From Mycobacterium montefiorense (GTDB lineage: Bacteria > Actinomycetota > Actinomycetes > Mycobacteriales > Mycobacteriaceae): a stretch of DNA of 64,000 nucleotides. The translations under genes and the position numbers were made by a program. Every line of letters starts with the position of its first letter. The stretch's first letter is position 1. The notes below the pieces were generated by a model. That model did no database searches. It was given only the letters and a program-made list of their open reading frames with translations, and was not told the origin of the DNA. The stretch spans positions 62,001-126,000 of the forward strand of contig NZ_BFCH01000009.1 of the NCBI RefSeq assembly GCF_003112775.1. Direction: 5' to 3'. Below are positions 1-7,333 of the stretch, one piece after another.

Positions 1-565
1 GCGGAATCCGGTCGATGATCTCGCGCTCGAAGACGTAGGTACCGGCGTTGATCTGATCGGTCGGCGGATCCTCGGTCTTCTCCAGAAAAGCCATCACCCG
101 GTTGTTCTCGTCGGTCGGCACGCAACCGAACGCGCGCGGATCGCCAACCCGAACCAGGTGCAGCGTGACGTCGGCTTGGTTGGCCCGGTGCGCCTGGACC
201 AGCTGACCGAGGTCAGCACCCGAGAGCACGTCACCGTTGAACACCAACGCGGTGTCATGGCGCAGCTTGTCGGCGATGTTGGCGATGCCGCCGCCGGTCC
301 CCAGCGGTTCGGATTCGGTGACGTAATCGATCTGAAGACCAAGCGCGGACCCGTCACCGAACTCCGCTTCGAACACCCCGGCCTTGTATGAGGTGCTCAG
401 GATCACGTGGTCGACGCCCGCAGCGGCGACCCGCGACAACATATGCGTCAGAAACGGCACCCCGGCCGTCGGCAGCATCGGCTTGGGCGCCGACAGCGTC
501 AGCGGCCGCAGCCGAGTGCCTTTACCGCCGACCAGGATCACCGCATCCACTGGAAGAGTCGCCAA
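1..565 (-). CDS. manB: Mannose-1-phosphate guanylyltransferase (5' part of gene; C-terminus lies beyond the window)
   Basis: The product makes GDP-mannose from mannose-1-phosphate and GTP in the cytoplasm, feeding PIM, LM/LAM and glycoprotein mannosylation. Reading from 565 the protein opens with the nucleotidyltransferase signature (VGGKGTRLRPLTLSAPK), and near the window edge it reads TYVFEREIIDRIP, both typical of the family. About 188 codons are present. The start is a TTG at 565 giving LATLPVDAV, which resembles the remembered H37Rv Rv3264c start; a GTG at 550 is the alternative. It begins one base after the wbbL stop, so rmlD-wbbL-manB is very probably one operon. Confidence 0.9.
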   Translation of the reverse strand, partial: MATLPVDAVILVGGKGTRLRPLTLSAPKPMLPTAGVPFLTHMLSRVAAAGVDHVILSTSYKAGVFEAEFGDGSALGLQIDYVTESEPLGTGGGIANIADKLRHDTALVFNGDVLSGADLGQLVQAHRANQADVTLHLVRVGDPRAFGCVPTDENNRVMAFLEKTEDPPTDQINAGTYVFEREIIDRIP

Positions 566-566
566 T

Positions 567-1463
567 TCAGTGCCGCCCTTCTGCCAGCTTCTCGGTTCGC
601 TCCCGGCGCGAGTTGCGCACCATCAGAGCCGACCGCAGCGCCAGCGATGCCCGCAGCGTCCAGCGCAGCGGAGCCAGCCACCATCCGGAATGCCGATCGG
701 CCAGGAAGATATAGGTGCTCCGGTGGTGCGCGGCCAGATGGCCTGCCGGATCGCGCCCGGTGGAGTGGCCCTTGTGGTGCAGCACTTCTGCCGACGGCAC
801 GTAGACGTTGAGCCAGCCGGCTTTGCCGAGCCGGTCGCCGAGGTCGACGTCTTCCATATACATGAAGTAGCGCTCGTCGAATCCGCCGATCTGACCGAAC
901 GCCGAGCGGCGCAGCAGTAGACATGAGCCCGATAGCCAGCCCACCGGCCGCTCGCTGGGCTCGAGCCGCTCCTGGCGGTAAGCCGCGGTCCAGGGATTGC
1001 GTTTCCAGAACGGCCCGAGCACCGCGTGCATGCCGCCGCGGATCAGGCTGGGCAGGTGACGTGCCGACGGATACACCGATCCGTCGGGGTCGTGGATCAG
1101 CGGGCCCAGCGCGCCGGCCTGCGGCCAGCGGGTGGCCGCCTCCAGCAGCGCGTCGATGCTGTTCGGGCCCCACTGGATGTCCGGGTTGGCCACCAGCACC
1201 CAGTCGTCGATCTCGCCGCGGTCGGAGAGGTGCTCGATTGCACGATTGACCGCGGTTCCGTACCCGAGGTTGGCTCCGATGTTGAACAACCGCACGTTCG
1301 GATAGCGCTCCACCGCCGCCTGTGGGGTGCCGTCGGTGGAACCGTTGTCAGCCATCAGAACGCTGACCGGGCGCTCGGTCGCCAGCGACAGCGAAGCCAG
1401 AAAACGTTCGAGGTGGTGGCCCGGCGAGTAGGTCACCGTCACGACCGGCAGGACGTCAGTCAC
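567..1463 (-). CDS. wbbL: Rhamnosyltransferase WbbL (GT2, decaprenyl-PP-GlcNAc rhamnosyltransferase)
   Basis: A 298-residue GT-A glycosyltransferase. By family it transfers rhamnose from dTDP-rhamnose to decaprenyl-diphosphoryl-GlcNAc, forming the linker that joins arabinogalactan to peptidoglycan at the cytoplasmic face of the membrane. The N-terminal half holds the nucleotide-binding core (MADNGSTDGT, then ANLGYG) and a metal-binding region around ANPDIQW. WLSGSCLLLRR and FDERYFMYMEDVDLG are the usual acceptor and catalytic segments of this family. Length is close to Rv3265c (301 aa). It overlaps rmlD by 8 bases and abuts manB, so synthesis of the sugar donor and its transfer are coupled. 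Confidence 0.93.
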   Translation of the reverse strand: MTDVLPVVTVTYSPGHHLERFLASLSLATERPVSVLMADNGSTDGTPQAAVERYPNVRLFNIGANLGYGTAVNRAIEHLSDRGEIDDWVLVANPDIQWGPNSIDALLEAATRWPQAGALGPLIHDPDGSVYPSARHLPSLIRGGMHAVLGPFWKRNPWTAAYRQERLEPSERPVGWLSGSCLLLRRSAFGQIGGFDERYFMYMEDVDLGDRLGKAGWLNVYVPSAEVLHHKGHSTGRDPAGHLAAHHRSTYIFLADRHSGWWLAPLRWTLRASLALRSALMVRNSRRERTEKLAEGRH

Positions 1464-2361
1464 GCGTAGAGATTATCGGTCGTTCGGCCGGGACTGGACC
1501 CTGCGACGCGGCCAGCGCGGCGACAAGTGCAGGGCGCCACGGCCTTAGCGGCGCCATGCCCGCCGCCGCCGATTGCCGGCCGGACAGCGCGGAGTAGGTC
1601 GGCCGGGGTGCGGGGCGGGGAAATTCGTCGGTGCCGACCGGGTTCACCCGCTCGGGGTCGGCGCCGCACTCCTCGAAGACCGCGCGGGCCAGCCCGAATC
1701 GGGAGACGACGCCCTCGTTGGCGGCGTGCAGGATCGGTCCGGGCACGCCGTCATCGGCCACCTGCAGCAGGGCCTCGGCCAAGTCGGCGACGTAGGTCGG
1801 CGAGCCGACCTGGTCGTCGACGACCTTGATCGGACCGTCGCCGGCCGCGAGCTTGCGCATGATCGCGACGAAGTCGCTGCCGGTGCCGCCGGTATAGACC
1901 CAGGCGGTCCGGACGACGACGGCCTCGGGCAGCGCCGCCAGCACGGCCACCTCGCCGGCTCGCTTGCTGCACGCGTAAACGCCGCGCGGCGAGGTCTCGT
2001 CGCTGGGTTCATAGGGACGAGGCTGCGCGCCACCGAAATCGCCGGCGAATACGAAGTCCGTCGAGACGTGGATCAGCCTGGCGCCGGCCCGCGCGCATGC
2101 CCGCGCAATGTGTTCGGGCGCCGCTTCGTTGACCGCGTACGCCCTCGCTTCGTCGCTCTCGGCGCCGTCGACATTGGTGTACGCGCCGCAGTTAATAACG
2201 ACATCGCCGCTTGTCACAATCGCCTCGGCGGCGGCCGGGTCGGTGATGTCCCACTGCGCGGACGTCAACGCGAGGACACTGCGCCCCTGGTCAACGGCCT
2301 GCGCCGCCAGGCAGCCGCCCAACTGCCCACCGGCTCCGGTGACGACGATCCTGGCTGACAT
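1456..2361 (-). CDS. rmlD: dTDP-4-dehydrorhamnose reductase
   Basis: This enzyme performs the last step of dTDP-L-rhamnose synthesis, reducing dTDP-4-keto-L-rhamnose with NADPH. The 301-residue protein has the Rossmann signature GAGGQLG at residues 9-15 and the short-chain reductase catalytic pair Y129-x3-K133 (YACSK). TDFVFAG near residue 101 is the typical RmlD substrate loop. The ATG at 2361 lies 84 bases from the divergent lcp1 start, so the intergenic region must hold promoters in both directions. It is first gene of the rmlD-wbbL-manB operon. Confidence 0.95.
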   Translation of the reverse strand: MSARIVVTGAGGQLGGCLAAQAVDQGRSVLALTSAQWDITDPAAAEAIVTSGDVVINCGAYTNVDGAESDEARAYAVNEAAPEHIARACARAGARLIHVSTDFVFAGDFGGAQPRPYEPSDETSPRGVYACSKRAGEVAVLAALPEAVVVRTAWVYTGGTGSDFVAIMRKLAAGDGPIKVVDDQVGSPTYVADLAEALLQVADDGVPGPILHAANEGVVSRFGLARAVFEECGADPERVNPVGTDEFPRPAPRPTYSALSGRQSAAAGMAPLRPWRPALVAALAASQGPVPAERPIISTRD

Positions 2362-2436
2362 GGTTCGAGTCTGGCATGTCCCGGAAAGCTCGGGCCACGC
2401 CGCTGCTGGCTACCCGAGAAGCAGCTGTTCCGCAAG

Positions 2437-2442
2437 TAACCT
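2437..2442 (+). promoter_or_regulatory. Probable -10 element for the LCP ligase gene, giving leaderless mRNA
   Basis: TAACCT ends 6 bases before the ATG at 2449, so transcription would start at or next to the initiation codon. There is no Shine-Dalgarno sequence before this start, which fits leaderless translation, common in mycobacteria. Position and sequence are seen; function is inferred. Confidence 0.45.
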
Positions 2443-2448
2443 AATGTG

Positions 2449-3912
2449 ATGCCTGTGCAACGTGTGGTTCGTGTTGTTGCCACTGTGCTAGCTGTCGCCG
2501 TCGTGCTCGGCACCGGCGTGGCCTGGAACAACGTCCGGGCATTTGAAGACGGCATCTTCCACATGTCCGCGCCATCGCTGGGCAAGGGCGGCGACGACGG
2601 CGCGATCGACATCCTGCTGGTCGGCCTGGACAGTCGCACGGACGCCCATGGCAATGCGTTGACACCCGAGGAACTGGCCACGCTGAAGGCTGGTGACGAG
2701 GAAGCCACCAATACCGACACCATCATCCTGGTCCGGATCCCGAACAACGGGAAGTCGGCCACCGCGATCTCGATTCCGCGCGACTCGTATGTCACAGCCC
2801 CCGGCCTGGGCAAGACGAAGATCAACGGCGTGTACGGACAAACCCGCGAGGCCAAGCGAGCCAACCTGGTCAAGGCCGGTGATTCGGCCGAGGACGCCGC
2901 CGTCCAGGGAACCGAAGCCGGTCGCGAGGCCTTGATCAAGACCGTCGCCGACCTCACCGGCGTCACCGTCGACCACTACGCCGAAATTGGGCTGCTCGGT
3001 TTCGCGCTGATCACCGATGCGCTCGGCGGCGTCAATGTGTGCCTCAAAGACGCTGTGTACGAACCGCTTTCGGGTGCCGACTTCCCAGCCGGCCCGCAGA
3101 AGCTGGACGGCTCGGACGCGCTCAGCTTTGTGCGCCAGCGCCACGACCTGCCGCGCGGCGACCTGGACCGGGTGGTGCGCCAGCAAGTAGTGATGGCCTC
3201 ACTGGCCCACCGGGTGATCTCCGGCCAGACGCTGTCCAGCCCCGGCACGCTCAAGCGGCTGGAGTCCGCCGTGCAGCGTTCGGTGGTGATCTCCCAGGGT
3301 TGGGACGTCATGGATTTCGTCCAGCAGCTGCAAAAGCTGGCCGGCGGCAACGTCGCGTTTGCCACCGTCCCGGTGCTCGACGGAGCCGGCTGGAGCGACG
3401 ACGGCATGCAAAGCGTGGTCCGGGTGGACCCGCATCAGGTGCAGGACTGGGTCGCCGGCCTGCTGCACGACCAGGATCAGGGCAAGACCGAGCAACTGGC
3501 CTACACCCCCGCCAAGACCACCGCCACCGTCGTCAACGACACCGACATCAACGGATTGGCCGCCGCAGTGTCAGACGTGTTGAGCTCCAAAGGATTTACC
3601 GCCGGGACCGTCGGCAACAACGACGGCAGTCACGTCAAATCCAGCCAGATTCGCGCCAATAAACCCGACGATGTCGGCGCACAGGAAGTGTCCAAGGAAC
3701 TGGGCGGGTTGCCTGTCGTCTCCGACGCGTCGCTGGCACCGGGAGCGGTCCGGGTGGTGCTGGCCAACGACTACACCGGGCCGGGCTCCGGCCTGTCCGG
3801 CACCACCGTGGCACCGGCCCGGGTGACCAATCAGTCGGCCACCGATCCGAATGTTCCTGCGCCCTCGCCGATCCTGACGGCTGGCGGCGACAAGCCGGAG
3901 TGCATCAACTGA
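2449..3912 (+). CDS. lcp1: LytR-CpsA-Psr family arabinogalactan-peptidoglycan ligase (Rv3267-like)
   Basis: LCP proteins transfer undecaprenyl- or decaprenyl-linked polymers onto peptidoglycan at the outer face of the membrane; the M. tuberculosis orthologue Lcp1 attaches arabinogalactan. An N-terminal membrane anchor (about residues 5-25) is followed by the LCP domain with LVGLDSR, SIPRDS, KINGVYG and the arginine-rich block RQRHDLPRGDLDR. A LytR_C-type domain follows at roughly residues 345-440, then a Pro-rich tail. About 487 residues, usual for the family. GTG 2446 and ATG 2449 are both possible starts; the -10 placement favours 2449. Adjacency to the linker synthesis genes fits the role. 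Confidence 0.92.
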   Translation: MPVQRVVRVVATVLAVAVVLGTGVAWNNVRAFEDGIFHMSAPSLGKGGDDGAIDILLVGLDSRTDAHGNALTPEELATLKAGDEEATNTDTIILVRIPNNGKSATAISIPRDSYVTAPGLGKTKINGVYGQTREAKRANLVKAGDSAEDAAVQGTEAGREALIKTVADLTGVTVDHYAEIGLLGFALITDALGGVNVCLKDAVYEPLSGADFPAGPQKLDGSDALSFVRQRHDLPRGDLDRVVRQQVVMASLAHRVISGQTLSSPGTLKRLESAVQRSVVISQGWDVMDFVQQLQKLAGGNVAFATVPVLDGAGWSDDGMQSVVRVDPHQVQDWVAGLLHDQDQGKTEQLAYTPAKTTATVVNDTDINGLAAAVSDVLSSKGFTAGTVGNNDGSHVKSSQIRANKPDDVGAQEVSKELGGLPVVSDASLAPGAVRVVLANDYTGPGSGLSGTTVAPARVTNQSATDPNVPAPSPILTAGGDKPECIN

Positions 3913-3917
3913 CCACC

Positions 3918-4625
3918 GTGAGTGCGGCGATCCTCGATCCGATGTTGCGGGCCGACCCGGTCGGTCCGCGCATTACCTACTACGACGACGCCACCGGCGA
4001 GCGGATCGAATTGTCCGCGGTGACGCTGGCCAATTGGGCTGCCAAGACCGGCAATCTATTACGCGACGAACTGGGTGCGGGTCCGACCAGCCGGGTGGCG
4101 ATTCTGCTGCCGGCGCACTGGCAGACCGCCGCGGTCTTGTTCGGGGTGTGGTGGATCGGCGCGCAAGCCGTACTGGACGAGGCCGGACCGGCCGACCTCG
4201 CGCTGTGCACCGCCGAACGGATGGATGAGGCCGACGCGATCGTCGAGCCCGGTGGCGAGGTCGCGGTGTTGTCGCTGGATCCGTTCGGCCGCCCGGTGCC
4301 CGACCTACCGATCGGCGTGACCGATTACGCCACCGCGGTGCGGGTGCACGCAGACCAGATAGTCCCCGAACGCCACCCCGGTGCGGCGCTGGCCGGCCGC
4401 TCCGTCGACGAGATCCTGACCGACTGTGCAAACTCGGCGGCGGCGCAGGGTTTGACGTCCAAAGATCGCGTGCTTTCCAGCGCCTCGTGGCCCGGCCCCG
4501 CCGAGTTGGTCGACGGCCTGCTGGCAATCATGGCCGTCGGTGCGTCGCTGGTGCAGGTGGCGAATCCGGATCCGGCGGCGCTGCAGCGCCGAGTCGAGAC
4601 CGAGAAGGTCTCCCGCGTCCTCTGA
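3918..4625 (+). CDS. TIGR03089-type truncated AMP-binding protein (Rv3268-like)
   Basis: A cytoplasmic protein of about 235 residues resembling the N-terminal part of acyl-adenylating enzymes (RITYYDDATGERIELS, then LLPAHWQTAAVLFGVWW), but far too short to hold the C-terminal adenylation motifs. It corresponds to H37Rv Rv3268. Function is unknown; the conserved position after lcp1 suggests co-transcription. A GTG at 3900 would overlap lcp1 by 13 bases; the GTG at 3918 lies 5 bases past its stop, and neither has a convincing ribosome binding site. The start is therefore uncertain, but the reading frame is clearly coding. Confidence 0.75.
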   Translation: MSAAILDPMLRADPVGPRITYYDDATGERIELSAVTLANWAAKTGNLLRDELGAGPTSRVAILLPAHWQTAAVLFGVWWIGAQAVLDEAGPADLALCTAERMDEADAIVEPGGEVAVLSLDPFGRPVPDLPIGVTDYATAVRVHADQIVPERHPGAALAGRSVDEILTDCANSAAAQGLTSKDRVLSSASWPGPAELVDGLLAIMAVGASLVQVANPDPAALQRRVETEKVSRVL

Positions 4626-4632
4626 CAATACA

Positions 4633-4648
4633 TATTGATATAGCAATA
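4633..4648. promoter_or_regulatory. Inverted repeat TATTG-N6-CAATA upstream of pacL1-ctpC
   Basis: A perfect 5-base inverted repeat with a 6-base AT-rich spacer, just after the Rv3268-like stop. Its form resembles the imperfect dyads bound by ArsR/SmtB-type metal sensors. Because the downstream operon is a metal efflux system this is a plausible operator, but no factor can be named from sequence. Confidence 0.35.
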
Positions 4649-4649
4649 C

Positions 4650-4667
4650 TTCGATGTTAACGTCGAA
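4650..4667. promoter_or_regulatory. 18-base near-perfect palindrome centred on GTTAAC
   Basis: TTCGATGTTAACGTCGAA pairs with its own reverse complement at 16 of 18 positions. It lies between the other two dyads in the region before pacL1-ctpC. It could be a third operator or part of a transcription stop for the preceding operon; no U-run follows. Confidence 0.35.
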
Positions 4668-4741
4668 CAAGCATGGGCTGAACACGGCGACAACAAGCAG
4701 GTCACCTGGCTCGCTTCGGTAGCCGCTAGATAGCCTACTGA

Positions 4742-4756
4742 TAATGATTGCCATTA
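4742..4756. promoter_or_regulatory. Fur/Zur-like box (TAATG-N5-CATTA) upstream of pacL1-ctpC
   Basis: TAATGATTGCCATTA, preceded by TGA, resembles the general Fur-family box GATAATGATnATCATTATC. It lies 46 bases before the pacL1 start, where a repressor would cover the promoter. The match is visible in the sequence; assigning it to Zur, FurA or another Fur-family protein is inference. Confidence 0.45.
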
Positions 4757-4802
4757 ACGTACTTGGTTGACGCTACGGCGAACGGGGAGAAAGGTTCAAG
4801 CA

Positions 4803-5084
4803 ATGGCGGCATACGGGTTATTGGTAAAGGCGGCGGGCACGGTATTCACCGGCCTGGTCGGCGTGACGGCCTACGAGGTAGTCCGCAAAGCCGCGGCGAA
4901 GGCGCCGCTGCATCAGACCGCGGTGGTGACCGCGGAGCTCGGATTGCGCGGGACGCGCAAGGCCGAGACGGCCGCGGAGTCGGCACGACTCAAAATCGCC
5001 GACGTAATGGCCGAGGCCCGCGAGCGCATCGGCGAGGAGGCGCCCACCCCAACCGTCGGCGACGCCCACGATCACGAGCACTGA
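4803..5084 (+). CDS. pacL1: PacL1-type metallochaperone/scaffold (DUF1490, Rv3269-like)
   Basis: A 93-residue protein with an N-terminal hydrophobic segment (residues about 5-25), a soluble helical middle rich in Ala, Arg and Glu, and a C-terminal His/Asp/Glu metal-binding tail ending DAHDHEH. The M. tuberculosis orthologue PacL1 (Rv3269) is reported to bind zinc and assemble membrane platforms with CtpC. ATG 4803 follows a good ribosome site (GGGGAGAAAGG); a TTG at 4767 would add 12 unlike residues and was rejected. Length equals Rv3269 as remembered. The ctpC start lies 10 bases after its stop, so the two are co-transcribed. Confidence 0.9.
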   Translation: MAAYGLLVKAAGTVFTGLVGVTAYEVVRKAAAKAPLHQTAVVTAELGLRGTRKAETAAESARLKIADVMAEARERIGEEAPTPTVGDAHDHEH

Positions 5085-5094
5085 TCGCCCGAAC

Positions 5095-7290
5095 ATGAGC
5101 CTCGCGATCGTTGAAGACATCGCGCCTGCCGAAGACCCTGCCCTGGAAGTACTTTCGGATGCGGCCGGCCGCATGCGGGTCGCGGTCCCCTGGGTTCGCT
5201 CTGACTCTCGCCGCGCCGTCGCGGTCGAGGAGGCCGTGGCCAAGCAGAACGGCGTGCGCGCCGTGCACGCCTACCCGCGTACCGGATCGGTTGTCGTTTG
5301 GTATTCACCGCGCCGCTGTGAACGCTCCGAGGTAATGGCGGCAATCAACGGTGCCGAATACGTTGCCGCAGAACTGATTCCGGTGCGTGCGCCACATTCG
5401 TCGGAGATCCGCAACTCCGAGGTGCTGCGCATGGTCATCGGCGGGGTTGCCCTGAGCCTGCTCGGCGTGCGCCGTTACGTGTTCGGCCGACCACCACTGC
5501 TGGGCCCGAGCGGCCGAATGGTTGCCACCGGCGTCACGATCTTCACCGGATACCCGTTTTTGCGCGGCGCCTTGAGTTCGCTGCGGTCCGGCAAGGCCGG
5601 CACCGACGCGCTGGTCTCGGCCGCGACGGTGGCGAGTTTGATACTGCGCGAGAATGTGGTTGCGCTCACCGTGCTGTGGCTGCTCAACATCGGTGAGTAT
5701 CTACAAGATCTGACGCTGCGACGGACTCGGCGGGCCATCTCGGAGCTGCTGCGCGGCAGCCAGGACACGGCGTGGATTCGGCTCGCGGCGCCTGCTGGGA
5801 GCCCTAGCCCCTGGACGGAAATCCAGGTGCAGATCGACAGCGTCGAGATCGGTGACGAGGTGGTGGTGCACGACCACGTCGCCATCCCGGTGGACGGCGA
5901 AGTCGTCGACGGCGAGGCCGTCGTCAACCAGTCCGCGATCACCGGTGAAAACCTCCCGGTCAGCGTCGGCGTGGGCACCCACGTGCATGCCGGTTCGGTC
6001 GTGGTGCGCGGACGCGTCGTGGTGCGCGCCGAGGCTGTCGGCAACCAGACCACCATCGGCCGCATCATCACCCGCGTCGAGGAGGCTCAGTACGACCGGG
6101 CACCTATCCAGACGGTCGGCGAAAACTTCTCTCGCCGTTTCGTTCCCACGTCGTTCATCGTTTCGGCGCTCACGCTGGCGGTCACCGGCGACGTCCGGCG
6201 TGCGATGACCATGCTGCTGATCGCCTGCCCTTGCGCAGTGGGTTTGGCCACCCCGACCGCGATCAGCGCCGCGATCGGCAACGGCGCGCGCCGCGGCATC
6301 CTGATCAAGGGCGGCTCCCACCTCGAGCAGGCGGGCCGGGTCGACGCGATCGTGTTCGACAAGACCGGCACACTCACGGTTGGACGGCCGGTAGTCACGA
6401 ATATCGTTGCCATGCATAAGGATTGGCAGCCCGAGCAAGTGCTGGCGTATGCGGCCAGCTCGGAGATTCACTCCCGGCATCCGCTGGCCGAAGCAGTGAT
6501 CCGGTCCACCGAAGAACGCCACATCAGTATTCCACCGCACGAGGAGTGTGAGGTGCTGGTAGGCCTGGGCATGCGGACCTGGGCGGACGGGCGCACCCTG
6601 CTGCTGGGCAGCCCGTCGCTGCTGAAGGCCGAAAAGGTCAGGGTGTCGAAGAAGGCGACGGAGTGGGTTGAGAAGCTGCGACGCCAGGCCGAGACCCCGC
6701 TGCTACTGGCGGTGGACGGCAAGCTGGTGGGGCTGATCAGTCTGCGCGACGAGGTTCGGCCCGAGGCCCCCCAGGTGTTGACGAAGTTGCGCGCCAACGG
6801 GATTCGTCGCATCGTGATGCTGACCGGCGACCATCCGGACATCGCCCAGGTGGTTGCCGACGAGCTGGGGATCGACGAGTGGCGCGCCGAGGTGATGCCT
6901 GAGGACAAGCTCGAGGTGGTGCGCGAGCTGCAGGGTGAGGGCTACATCGTCGGCATGGTCGGCGACGGCATCAACGACGCCCCGGCACTGGCGGCCGCCG
7001 ACATCGGGATCGCGATGGGGTTGGCCGGTACCGACGTCGCCGTCGAAACCGCCGACGTCGCGCTGGCCAACGACGATCTGCATCGCCTGCTCGACGTCCG
7101 CGACCTGGGCGCCCGGGCGGTCGAGGTGATCCGGGAGAACTACGGCATGTCGATCGCCGTCAACGCCGCCGGGCTGATCATCGGCGCGGGAGGGGCCCTG
7201 TCCCCCGTGCTGGCCGCGATCCTGCACAACGCGTCGTCGGTTGCGGTGGTGGCCAACAGCTCGCGGCTGATCCGCTACCGGCTGGACTGA
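5095..7290 (+). CDS. ctpC: P1B-type metal-transporting ATPase CtpC
   Basis: Membrane pump exporting divalent metal; CtpC of M. tuberculosis is linked to zinc resistance in macrophages and has also been described as a manganese exporter. The 731-residue protein has a degenerate N-terminal HMA-like region (residues about 20-95) without CxxC, transmembrane helices, the actuator motif around ITGEN, the membrane metal site CPC at residues 378-380, the phosphorylation motif DKTG with Asp422, and the hinge MVGDGINDAPALA. All catalytic motifs are intact. Start ATG 5095, directly after pacL1. Convergent with the pknD-like gene, 43 bases apart. Confidence 0.95.
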   Translation: MSLAIVEDIAPAEDPALEVLSDAAGRMRVAVPWVRSDSRRAVAVEEAVAKQNGVRAVHAYPRTGSVVVWYSPRRCERSEVMAAINGAEYVAAELIPVRAPHSSEIRNSEVLRMVIGGVALSLLGVRRYVFGRPPLLGPSGRMVATGVTIFTGYPFLRGALSSLRSGKAGTDALVSAATVASLILRENVVALTVLWLLNIGEYLQDLTLRRTRRAISELLRGSQDTAWIRLAAPAGSPSPWTEIQVQIDSVEIGDEVVVHDHVAIPVDGEVVDGEAVVNQSAITGENLPVSVGVGTHVHAGSVVVRGRVVVRAEAVGNQTTIGRIITRVEEAQYDRAPIQTVGENFSRRFVPTSFIVSALTLAVTGDVRRAMTMLLIACPCAVGLATPTAISAAIGNGARRGILIKGGSHLEQAGRVDAIVFDKTGTLTVGRPVVTNIVAMHKDWQPEQVLAYAASSEIHSRHPLAEAVIRSTEERHISIPPHEECEVLVGLGMRTWADGRTLLLGSPSLLKAEKVRVSKKATEWVEKLRRQAETPLLLAVDGKLVGLISLRDEVRPEAPQVLTKLRANGIRRIVMLTGDHPDIAQVVADELGIDEWRAEVMPEDKLEVVRELQGEGYIVGMVGDGINDAPALAAADIGIAMGLAGTDVAVETADVALANDDLHRLLDVRDLGARAVEVIRENYGMSIAVNAAGLIIGAGGALSPVLAAILHNASSVAVVANSSRLIRYRLD

Positions 7291-7333
7291 GAGAGACCGG
7301 GTCAGCGCACAATGCCATCCTCGCCTGAGCGAC

